Source: Balneolaceae bacterium (GTDB lineage Bacteria > Bacteroidota > Rhodothermia > Balneolales > Cyclonatronaceae). From it: a DNA stretch of 53,483 bases. Numbering within the stretch: position 1 is the stretch's first letter; every line of letters starts with the position of its first letter. The stretch covers positions 1 through 53,483 of the forward strand of contig RECM01000161.1 in assembly GCA_007694035.1 (NCBI GenBank), given 5' to 3'. The translations under genes and the position numbers were made by a program. Under the pieces are notes generated by a model. It made no database searches. It was not told where the DNA came from and worked only from the letters and a program-made list of their open reading frames with translations. Shown here one piece after another: positions 43,551 through 52,131 of this stretch.

Positions 43551-43578
43551 CATAAAATTCTACATAAGTAGTATTGCA

Positions 43579-43613
43579 AACAGCTCTGCGGAAACAGAGC
43601 TGTTTTTATTTTA
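43579..43613 (+). terminator. Rho-independent terminator of flagellin copy 1
   Basis: AACAGCTCTG pairs with CAGAGCTGTT around a 6-nt loop and is followed by a T-rich run (43602-43613), 29 bp after the stop codon. Confidence 0.88.
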
Positions 43614-43816
43614 TCCAAATCTGATATCAAGAAACATACTTAACCCCACCTGCCGTACGAAACATCTGATTCACAACAACTTCTTTTCCCGGTTCTACAA
43701 CACCAGCCAATTTTCAGTTTTTGGTGATTTTTGAAACATCCCGGTAAAGCATATGAATGCAAAATTATTTTCATAACCAATTGATATCAAACAATAAAAA
43801 TAATATTAAAAAAACT

Positions 43817-43842
43817 TAAGATTGCATATTTGTAACCGATAA
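43817..43842 (+). promoter_or_regulatory. Sigma-28 (FliA) promoter of the second flagellin gene
   Basis: TAAG at 43817-43820, 14 bp, then ACCGATAA at 43835-43842, 51 bp before the ATG. Confidence 0.88.
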
Positions 43843-43893
43843 CCTAAGCATATCTGACGAACAGTCAACACTATTAACCAAACCCACAGAACC

Positions 43894-44724
43894 ATGTCAT
43901 TCGGAGATTTAAACAGAGTAAATACCAATGTTCAGTCAATGAACTCCCAGTTCTCACTGAACAAAATCAACCGCGATCTGTCTAACAACCAGCTTCGCAT
44001 GTCAACCGGCCTTCGCATTAACCGTGCTGAAGACGATGCTGCCGGCTATTCGATAGCCGCTAAACTTTCCAGCCGTATCGAAGGCCTGGACCGCGCCATG
44101 CAAAACGTAGGCGATGCCAAATCTGTGCTTGATATCGCTGAAACCGGTATCGATAAGATGATGGATCTGCTTATCGAGATGAAAGGCAAAGCTACTCAGG
44201 CCGCTAATGACACTCTTGGTGATACCGAACGCGGCTTTATTTCTGATCAAATTTCAGCTTTGGCACAAGAAATCGATGAGATTGCAGATCAGTCTGTATT
44301 CCAGGATCTGGAACTTTTTTCAGGTTTGACCCTGACATTCCAGGTTGGTGAACGCTCCGCTGATACTTTGGAAGTTACCCTGAGTGAGCTTAATTCTACT
44401 GAACTTGCTCTCGATACCACCGGCTTCGATAATACTGATTCAGCCACATTCAGATCTTTCATTGATGTGGTAGACGCCGCTATTAACACCCTGGCTGAAA
44501 CCGTTAATGAAATAGGTATATCGCAATCTAAACTGTCGATCCGCGAAGAAACACTGAGTACTGCTATTACTGCCAACAGCTCGGCCCGTAGCAGAATTCA
44601 GGATGCCGATTTTGCTAAAGAACAGAGCCAGTCTATTCGCTTGCAGATTCTGCAGCAAACAGCCACTGCAGCTTTGGCACAGGCCAACGCCGGCCCACAG
44701 GCTGTTCTCAGCTTTATCCGATAG
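43894..44724 (+). CDS. Flagellin (copy 2)
   Basis: The 276-residue paralogue of copy 1 has identical D0/D1 ends at the protein level up to residue 105 and over the last 87 residues. The central segment is shorter (about 27 residues less) and different (FSGLTLTFQVGERSADTLEV, ELNSTELALDTTGFDNTDSA). It has its own sigma-28 promoter and a strong terminator, so it can be expressed independently. A mixed filament or ordered use of two flagellins is plausible. Confidence 0.95.
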   Translation: MSFGDLNRVNTNVQSMNSQFSLNKINRDLSNNQLRMSTGLRINRAEDDAAGYSIAAKLSSRIEGLDRAMQNVGDAKSVLDIAETGIDKMMDLLIEMKGKATQAANDTLGDTERGFISDQISALAQEIDEIADQSVFQDLELFSGLTLTFQVGERSADTLEVTLSELNSTELALDTTGFDNTDSATFRSFIDVVDAAINTLAETVNEIGISQSKLSIREETLSTAITANSSARSRIQDADFAKEQSQSIRLQILQQTATAALAQANAGPQAVLSFIR

Positions 44725-44755
44725 ATCTCTATTATATCCTAAGCGTTAAAGCCAG

Positions 44756-44793
44756 GAGCAGATCCGCGAGAGTGGATCTGCTCTTTTTTTTTT
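44756..44793 (+). terminator. Rho-independent terminator of flagellin copy 2
   Basis: GAGCAGATCC (44756-44765) pairs with GGATCTGCTC (44774-44783) around an 8-nt loop and runs into ten T. It closes the flagellar block just before the convergent comM-like gene. Confidence 0.93.
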
Positions 44794-44802
44794 CCCGGAA
44801 TA

Positions 44803-46344
<1,542 letters not shown>

Positions 46345-46462
46345 TGTATCTAATTTCTCGTGTTTACGTATATAGATACAGTCCGCAGCCGTTACTTACA
46401 CAATCAAGGACTTATCACTGCAGAATTTTTCATCAGACATGCAAAAAACCGGAGAACTTATC

Positions 46463-46825
46463 ATGGCAACAGGCACCAACAACGTATTCGAAGAAATCAG
46501 GTCTACAGGCGAAAAACTGATCGACGAAATACAGACGCTCATCAAAGAGGGCAGCATCCGCAGAATCGTTGTCAAAAACAAGCGCGGAAAAGTGCTGCTC
46601 GACACCCCGCTTAATCTCGGTGCCGTCGGTTTTGGCGGGCTCATCCTTCTTCACCCGGTAGTAACCACCATTGGCGCGGTTGTGATGTTCATGAACGATA
46701 TCCAGGTTCTTGTGGAGCACACCGATAAAGACGAGAATGAAATCGAGGTGGAATCTCACGTTATCGAAGTGGAAGAAGACGAAGAGAGTGCGCCTAAAAA
46801 GAAATCAACAAAGAAAAACACGTAG
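46463..46825 (+). CDS. DUF4342-like small protein
   Basis: The 120-residue product has an N-terminal helix (NNVFEEIRSTGEKLIDEIQT), a basic beta turn IRRIVVKNKRGKVLLDTPLN, a hydrophobic Gly-rich segment GAVGFGGLILLHPVVTTIGA that could touch a membrane, and an acidic then lysine-rich tail. This layout fits the DUF4342 family, which has no settled function. The ATG at 46463 has GGAGA upstream; an ATG eight codons earlier is less likely. Confidence 0.75.
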   Translation: MATGTNNVFEEIRSTGEKLIDEIQTLIKEGSIRRIVVKNKRGKVLLDTPLNLGAVGFGGLILLHPVVTTIGAVVMFMNDIQVLVEHTDKDENEIEVESHVIEVEEDEESAPKKKSTKKNT

Positions 46826-46886
46826 TATCGGGCTTTGAGTTAGGGAATTAGGGAACAATAGAACAATTTAATTTGGAAGTGTTTTG

Positions 46887-46970
46887 CTCCGTCATACAGA
46901 GCGCAATTTCGGGCGCAGCACGAAATGAAGTCGAAGTATGTGAGCAGTGCCACGCACTGCTCAGACGGAG
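46887..46970. repeat. Folded intergenic element (three-stem palindromic unit)
   Basis: Outer arms CTCCGTC (46887-46893) and GACGGAG (46964-46970) enclose two hairpins: ATTTCG...CGAAAT around nine bases, and TGAGCAGTGC-CAC-GCACTGCTCA (46941-46963), a perfect 10 bp stem with a 3-nt loop. Such short elements beginning GTCAT..AGAGCGCA are common as dispersed repeats in this part of the bacterial tree, so it is probably one copy of a genome-wide family. Confidence 0.55.
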
Positions 46971-47042
46971 GTGACCCGGGAATTCATTGGCATATCACTC
47001 TCATATGGACCAGATGAGTCAGGGATGCAGGAAGCAAGCGGT

Positions 47043-47060
47043 CAATTGAGTTTTGAAGTG
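47043..47060 (+). repeat. Left arm of an 18 bp inverted repeat around the M1 gene
   Basis: CAATTGAGTTTTGAAGTG here is the exact reverse complement of 49271-49288. The right arm is followed on the same copy by sequence resembling the GAGTTAGGGA words found near 46836, so the two flanks share more than the 18 bp. Confidence 0.7.
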
Positions 47061-47124
47061 GCCCCAAAATGCCTCGTTTCTTGTATCTTGTGTCTCACGT
47101 CTCACGTCTCATGTCTTATAACTC

Positions 47125-49155
47125 ATGTCTCAAACCCCGCGGCCAAAAATTGTCACCATCCTAGCTACACTGATTGTGCTGCTTGCAACATTGCCTGCAT
47201 CAGGGCAGAATGGAGGGTTTCCGGACGGGCTTAAGCATGAGCAGGTACGGGCCGGACATGTGTTCAGCTATCCCGATTATGATACCGACGGCCGGTACAC
47301 GGTCAGTTACTATGGGCTCGACCTTGAAATTTTTCCATCCGCAGAACGCATTTCCGGTTCCGCGCATCTTCGGCTGATTGCAGGTGAAGGGATTTCGGAT
47401 GTCCGGATTGACCTGAGCCCCGCCCTGGAAATTGATTCCATAATCACCGGCAGCGGCGCGCGTGCCCCGTTCGACCGCAGCACCGGATCAGCTCCCTGGG
47501 TCGTTGAAATCGGGCTGGACCGCGAATTTTCGGCCGGGGATGTGATCGATCTGCACATCCATTACCAGGGCAGCCCGGAACAGTCGGGGTTCGGCAGTTT
47601 TACTTTTTCGAGCGCCGGTGGTCAGCCCGCCATCTGGAGCCTGAGCCAGCCCTACGGGGCCCGCGACTGGTTTCCCGTGAAGCAGGATCCCGCCGACAAG
47701 GCCGATTCGGCCGATGTGATCATCACCGTTCCGGAACCGCTCAAGGTGGGATCGAACGGGATACTGAAATCGGTTACCAGCCTCAGCGGCAACCGCACCC
47801 GCTGGCACTGGAGTACGCGGTATCCGATATCCCACTATCTGATTTCCGTGGCCATTGCCGACTACCAGGAGTTCACCCAGTGGTTCAGGTATGCCCCGGG
47901 CGATTCCATGCCGGTGGTAAACTACATCTACCCGAACACCAATCTCGGTACAGCAAAGCAGCAGATCGCCGTAACCATAACCCTGCTGGAGGCCTTTTCG
48001 GAGCTTTTCGGCCTGTACCCGTTCATCGACGAAAAATACGGGCATGCCCAGTTCGGATGGAGGGGCGGCATGGAGCATCAGTCACTGAGTTCCATGTTCA
48101 ATTTCAGCCGGGGGCTCATCGCGCACGAGCTTGCACACCAGTGGTTCGGCAATACCATCACCTGCGACAGCTGGCACCATATATGGCTGAATGAGGGGTT
48201 TGCCACGTTTCTTGAGGGTATCACGTTTGAAGTGCTCGACGGCGACGATGCCTACCGCGACTGGCGGGCCGACCTGATCAATTTGATTACATCCGGATCT
48301 GACGGCAGCCTGGTTGTGCCCGACGAATTTGTGGATCCCGCTGATGCGTCGGCAAGCATCAGGCGCATTTTCAATTACCGGCTCAGTTACGCGAAGGGGG
48401 CCATGGTACTGCACATGCTCCGGTATGAGTATGGGGATGAGGCCTTTTTCGGGGCTGTACGTTCCTATATGGACGGGCCGCTCAGGCATGGTTCGGCCAC
48501 CACCGAACAGTTCAGGGAGGCCCTTGAAACCAGCCTCGGCAGAGATCTGACTCCTTTTTTTGATCAGTGGGTGTACGGGGAAGGACATCCGTACTGGACA
48601 GTGAGATATGCCACCCAGCCGGTTGGCGGGCTGTACCGTACCTGGATCCGCCTGTCGCAGGAGCAGTCGCACCCCTCTGTGCCGTTTTTTGAACAGACGC
48701 TTCAGATCAGGCTTGCCGGCGAAGCAAATGATACACTGATCACCGTGAGGCCGGAATCCAACCATTTCGAATTTGAAATAGACCTGCCCTTCCGTCCCGG
48801 TATCCCGGAACCGGACCCGGACCGGAACCTGATCATTGGCCGGACCGATATCGTTCAGGTGAATTACAACAACCGGGAAGCCCTGTTACCGGAACGATCG
48901 CGGCTTGGCAGCAACTACCCGAATCCGTTCAATCCCGAAACCATCATCCCTTTTGAGCTTGCCCGGTCCGGAGAGGTTCGCATCGACGTGTTCGACATTC
49001 AGGGCAGAAGCGTGGCAGTACTTGTTAACCGGAGCATGCCCTCCGGATTCCACGAAACCCGGTGGGATGGGTCCGGCGCTGCCAGCGGCATCTACCTGGT
49101 ACAGCTCCGCACAGATGATGCAAAGGATGCGATTAAAATTACGTTGGTCAGGTAG
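47125..49155 (+). CDS. Secreted M1-family zinc aminopeptidase with T9SS sorting tail
   Basis: The 676-residue product is a gluzincin aminopeptidase. It has a signal peptide (about 1-28, KIVTILATLIVLLATLPASG), an N-terminal beta domain, the substrate motif WRGGMEHQS (a GxMEN variant), and the zinc site HELAH at 334-338 with the third ligand E357 in WLNEGFATFLE. The end (about 590-676) is a typical Por sorting domain with SNYPNPFNPETIIPFELARS and GIYLVQLRTDD, showing export by type IX secretion. The ATG at 47125 is the only start after an in-frame stop. It would cleave N-terminal residues from peptides outside the cell. Confidence 0.93.
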   Translation: MSQTPRPKIVTILATLIVLLATLPASGQNGGFPDGLKHEQVRAGHVFSYPDYDTDGRYTVSYYGLDLEIFPSAERISGSAHLRLIAGEGISDVRIDLSPALEIDSIITGSGARAPFDRSTGSAPWVVEIGLDREFSAGDVIDLHIHYQGSPEQSGFGSFTFSSAGGQPAIWSLSQPYGARDWFPVKQDPADKADSADVIITVPEPLKVGSNGILKSVTSLSGNRTRWHWSTRYPISHYLISVAIADYQEFTQWFRYAPGDSMPVVNYIYPNTNLGTAKQQIAVTITLLEAFSELFGLYPFIDEKYGHAQFGWRGGMEHQSLSSMFNFSRGLIAHELAHQWFGNTITCDSWHHIWLNEGFATFLEGITFEVLDGDDAYRDWRADLINLITSGSDGSLVVPDEFVDPADASASIRRIFNYRLSYAKGAMVLHMLRYEYGDEAFFGAVRSYMDGPLRHGSATTEQFREALETSLGRDLTPFFDQWVYGEGHPYWTVRYATQPVGGLYRTWIRLSQEQSHPSVPFFEQTLQIRLAGEANDTLITVRPESNHFEFEIDLPFRPGIPEPDPDRNLIIGRTDIVQVNYNNREALLPERSRLGSNYPNPFNPETIIPFELARSGEVRIDVFDIQGRSVAVLVNRSMPSGFHETRWDGSGAASGIYLVQLRTDDAKDAIKITLVR

Positions 49156-49175
49156 CGGGAATAGACACAAGGCAG

Positions 49176-49225
49176 CAAAAAGGCAGAAAGCAAAAGGCGA
49201 CAAAAAGGCAGAAAGCAAAAGGCAG
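49176..49225. repeat. Two tandem 25 bp units, A/G-rich
   Basis: CAAAAAGGCAGAAAGCAAAA followed by GGCGA (49176-49200) is repeated with the last bases changed (49201-49225). Related partial words precede and follow. It lies just after the M1 gene stop. Confidence 0.8.
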
Positions 49226-49270
49226 AATTTAGAAGGCGTGAGTCAAAAGGTGGGCAAATCCGCCCCCATG

Positions 49271-49288
49271 CACTTCAAAACTCAATTG
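49271..49288 (-). repeat. Right arm of an 18 bp inverted repeat around the M1 gene
   Basis: Exact reverse complement of 47043-47060. Together the two arms flank the M1 aminopeptidase gene at a distance of about 2.2 kb. Confidence 0.7.
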
Positions 49289-49535
49289 CTCGATTGCTCC
49301 CGAGATCCCTAACTCAAAACCATTCCAACAACACCATCGTTGTAACCATCCAAATAGCGTAGTCCCAACAGGGGTGAAATTAGCCGCTCACCATGACGGG
49401 AGATTGGAATGAAGCCGGGGCTGGCGTTGTTATACCTGCTCGCCCAACAATTGAACGGCGCATTACATCCAAATTGAATCTCGCAATTTTTCAGCGTATT
49501 TTTCAAAATTATAATTATCAACAATCTTAGGCTAC

Positions 49536-50837
49536 ATGAGCACTGTAAAAGAAAAACTATCCTACAAAGTAAAAGACATTACACTGGCCGAATATGGCCG
49601 CAAGGAGATCCGTCTGGCCGAGGCTGAAATGCCCGGACTGATGGCCCTGCGCGAGGAATTCGGCCCGGAAAAGCCCCTTAAGGGAGCACGTATTTCCGGC
49701 TGCCTCCACATGACTGTTCAAACGGCAGTACTGATCGAAACCCTGGTTGAACTCGGCGCCGATGTACAGTGGAGTTCCTGCAACATCTACTCCACCCAGG
49801 ACCACGCCGCGGCGGCAATCGCCAAAGCCGGCATCCCCGTTTATGCATGGAAAGGCATGACCGAGGAGGAGTATGAGTGGTGCATTGAACAGACCGTTTT
49901 CTTCCCGGACGGCCAGCCCCTGAACATGATCCTGGACGACGGCGGAGACCTCACCAACGTGGTTCTCGATAACTATCCCGAGCTGATCGCGAACATCCGC
50001 GGTATCTCCGAAGAGACAACGACTGGCGTCCTCCGGTTGTACGAGCGTATGAAAAAAGGAACGCTCACCATACCGGCAATCAACGTTAACGACTCGGTTA
50101 CCAAGTCGAAATTCGACAACAAATACGGCTGCAAGGAGTCCTGCGTGGATGCCATCCGCCGGGCGACCGACGTGATGATGGCCGGCAAGGTGGCTGTGGT
50201 TGCCGGGTACGGTGATGTGGGCAAAGGCTCGGCCGCATCCCTCCGCGGCGCCGGTGCACGTGTTATTGTAACCGAGATCGATCCGATCTGCGCACTTCAG
50301 GCAGCGATGGACGGATATGAGGTCAAAAAGATGATTGACGCCGTTCAGGAAGCCGACATCGTGGTTACCGCCACCGGCAATAAAGACATCCTCACATCCC
50401 GTCACTTCCAGGTGATGAAAGACAAAACCATCGTGGGCAATATCGGCCACTTCGATAACGAGATCGATGTGCGCTGGCTCAAGGCAAACGCGACCGAAGA
50501 CAACATCAAGCCCCAGGTCGATTTGTACAAATTCGTGGATGGGCGCGAGATCATTCTGCTGTCGCAGGGCAGGCTGATGAACCTCGGCAATGCCACCGGC
50601 CACCCAAGCTTTGTGATGAGCAACAGTTTCACCAATCAGACCCTTGCGCAGATGGCGCTCTGGAATGAGGAATTTGAAGTGGGCGTGCACGTTCTGCCGA
50701 AGCATCTGGATGAGAAAGTGGCCCGTCTGCACCTGCAGAAAATCGGCGTTGAGCTCGACGATCTGAGCGATGAGCAGGCGGAATATATCGGGGTGCCGAA
50801 AGAAGGGCCCTACAAATCGGATATGTACCGGTATTAA
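49536..50837 (+). CDS. ahcY: Adenosylhomocysteinase (SAH hydrolase)
   Basis: SAH hydrolase splits S-adenosylhomocysteine into adenosine and homocysteine, recycling the product of all SAM-dependent methylations. The 433-residue product has the family N-terminal domain ([40 protein letters not shown]), the NAD-binding loop [20 protein letters not shown] (about 225-245), and the C-terminal ending [10 protein letters not shown] with the Lys and Tyr that reach the partner subunit. Length is standard. No Shine-Dalgarno precedes the ATG. Confidence 0.97.
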   Translation: MSTVKEKLSYKVKDITLAEYGRKEIRLAEAEMPGLMALREEFGPEKPLKGARISGCLHMTVQTAVLIETLVELGADVQWSSCNIYSTQDHAAAAIAKAGIPVYAWKGMTEEEYEWCIEQTVFFPDGQPLNMILDDGGDLTNVVLDNYPELIANIRGISEETTTGVLRLYERMKKGTLTIPAINVNDSVTKSKFDNKYGCKESCVDAIRRATDVMMAGKVAVVAGYGDVGKGSAASLRGAGARVIVTEIDPICALQAAMDGYEVKKMIDAVQEADIVVTATGNKDILTSRHFQVMKDKTIVGNIGHFDNEIDVRWLKANATEDNIKPQVDLYKFVDGREIILLSQGRLMNLGNATGHPSFVMSNSFTNQTLAQMALWNEEFEVGVHVLPKHLDEKVARLHLQKIGVELDDLSDEQAEYIGVPKEGPYKSDMYRY

Positions 50838-50885
50838 TTCCTGATCGATCACAAAAAGACCAACGCGTTCCGACGGGTTATAACC

Positions 50886-50906
50886 GTCAGACGCCCGACG
50901 TCTGAC
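50886..50906. repeat. Palindromic hairpin after ahcY
   Basis: GTCAGACG and CGTCTGAC form an 8 bp stem with a 5-nt loop. It overlaps a second palindrome, GACGG..CCGTC (about 50872-50888), so two alternative folds are possible. There is no T run. It resembles a REP-type unit more than a terminator. Confidence 0.5.
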
Positions 50907-50966
50907 CTTCCGGATATCAGGCTTTAACCCTATGGTCCCTGTATTTGTTCGATTATCTGTTATCTC

Positions 50967-50997
50967 AAAAGCCGGTGCTTTGGTACCGGCTTTTTTT
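50967..50997 (+). terminator. Rho-independent terminator downstream of ahcY
   Basis: AAAAGCCGGT pairs with ACCGGCTTTT around an 8-nt loop and ends in seven T (50991-50997), 130 bp after the ahcY stop. Confidence 0.88.
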
Positions 50998-51144
50998 ATA
51001 AAAAAAGAAACGGGAAGGCTTTAAGACAACTTCCCCTGACCGGTATCCCGGCTGCATTGCAGCCACGAATCCGGGTTGCCTAAAACCTGCCCGATACCCT
51101 TTCTCCATCCTCCCATACCCGCTACCATTTCCAAATCCCTGCTA

Positions 51145-51191
51145 CTATCATGTTTACCTTACTACCCTCATACTATCTATCATGTTTACCT
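51145..51191. repeat. Pair of 15 bp direct repeats
   Basis: CTATCATGTTTACCT occurs at 51145-51159 and again at 51177-51191, 32 bp apart start to start. Purpose unknown. Confidence 0.6.
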
Positions 51192-51540
51192 AATACCCAC
51201 CTGGAGAAGGGTTATAATGAGTTTGTTACTGAAGATGTGATTTGAATATCACTTCCTTACCCTATAAATCGACGAACCGGAACAAATCAGCTCATTATAA
51301 TTTATTAAGAGTAGAGATTATTTCAGTCATCAACTACCGACTTGTAAACAAGCCCTGCAACAATGACCATATATATCAATGAATAACAGTTACTAATGCC
51401 GGGCTGATAGGGATCGGTCGGCACCAGAACGTTGTACGTTTCAGAGAAGGTGCCTGATATATTACAAATACAAAATCTTTCCGATTACACCTGTTATTGC
51501 TATTATAAAACTCCAAACCCCTGGAACTGCTATCAATTTA

Positions 51541-52089
51541 GTGACTGACTTAACCAACAAAAGCCCTCTCGGGAGCGAATCTTTACATGGCGTTGATGAA
51601 CTTATGCCGGAGATGTATGAAATACTCCGGAGTAAAGCTCATTTGCATCGTATGAAGCTTGGCGGAGAGATTACACTGAACACCACAGAGGTGGTGCATG
51701 AGGCCTATGAAAAGCTCGTGAATGGTAAAGTTAAACCATTCTGGAACGACCGCGCCCATTTTCTTAGAATTGCAGCACGGACCATGCGTTTTATATTAAT
51801 CGACTACATCAGAACCCGCGACAGGGATAAACGGGGGGGCAAAATGAAAGACCTTACACTGAACGAAACGTCCGGCCAGCACCTTGTGGCCGGCAATGAA
51901 TCGTTGTTCAGTCTTCACGAAGCATTGAGCAAACTGGAAAAGATCAGCCCAAGGCATGTGGCCGTTGTGGAATGCCGGTTTTTTGCCGGTTATTCTATTG
52001 AAGAAACCTCGGAGGCATTGAACATCTCACCGGCCACAGTAAAACGCGACTGGACACTGGCCCGCACTTGGCTTTATAAAAATTTGTAA
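51541..52089 (+). CDS. ECF-like RNA polymerase sigma factor
   Basis: The 182-residue product is a sigma-70 family member of the ECF-like type often paired with Ser/Thr kinases. Region 2 is at about 30-90 (TTEVVHEAYEKLVNGKVKPF, NDRAHFLRIAARTMRFILID, YIRTRDRDKRGG) and region 4 at about 120-180 (HEALSKLEKISPRHVAVVEC, RFFAGYSIEETSEALNISPA, TVKRDWTLARTWLY). The start is GTG. The kinase gene follows after 42 bp, so the two are likely one unit in which the kinase and sigma factor regulate a shared target set. Confidence 0.9.
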   Translation: MTDLTNKSPLGSESLHGVDELMPEMYEILRSKAHLHRMKLGGEITLNTTEVVHEAYEKLVNGKVKPFWNDRAHFLRIAARTMRFILIDYIRTRDRDKRGGKMKDLTLNETSGQHLVAGNESLFSLHEALSKLEKISPRHVAVVECRFFAGYSIEETSEALNISPATVKRDWTLARTWLYKNL

Positions 52090-52131
52090 GTTTGGTGGGA
52101 TCATCCCATCGCGGATAAACAGGTTACAGGT

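Larger units (their letters stand above)
43551..43893. other. Spacer between the flagellin genes
   Basis: A 343 bp spacer. It holds the copy 1 terminator (43579-43613) and the copy 2 sigma-28 promoter (43817-43842). The middle (about 43620-43800) has no gene or clear motif. The last 16 bp before the ATG match those before copy 1 except for one base. Confidence 0.7.
46826..47124. other. Repeat-rich spacer before the M1 aminopeptidase gene
   Basis: A 299 bp spacer made of repeats: a run of AGGGAA(T/C)-like words at 46836-46870, the folded element at 46887-46970, one arm of an 18 bp inverted repeat (47043-47060), and degenerate GTCTCA(C/T)-type words at 47083-47125 that run up to the start codon. 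No promoter is evident. Confidence 0.6.
49156..49535. other. Repeat-bearing spacer before ahcY
   Basis: A 380 bp spacer with no gene. It holds two 25 bp tandem units at 49176-49225, the right arm of the inverted repeat (49271-49288), and an unexplained stretch at about 49350-49480 (CCAACAGGGGTGAAATTAGC and onwards) that looks like a degenerate dispersed repeat. An AT-rich run precedes ahcY. I see no SAH riboswitch. Confidence 0.55.
50838..51540. other. Long spacer after ahcY
   Basis: A 703 bp spacer with no convincing gene. It holds a GTCAGACG hairpin (50886-50906), a terminator (50967-50997), a 15 bp direct repeat CTATCATGTTTACCT (51145-51159 and 51177-51191), and otherwise unremarkable, pyrimidine-rich then AT-rich sequence up to the sigma factor gene. 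Confidence 0.55.

Noticed and set aside
49176-49225. Tandem repeats as a possible CRISPR array
   Set aside because: The two units abut without unique spacers and no cas gene is present.
49300-49535. Possible SAH or SAM riboswitch before ahcY
   Set aside because: No conserved riboswitch core was found in the leader; the sequence looks like repeats and AT-rich spacer.
49557-50852. 431-codon open frame opposite ahcY
   Set aside because: It mirrors the well-conserved SAH hydrolase codons; it is a byproduct of G+C-rich coding and has no family features.
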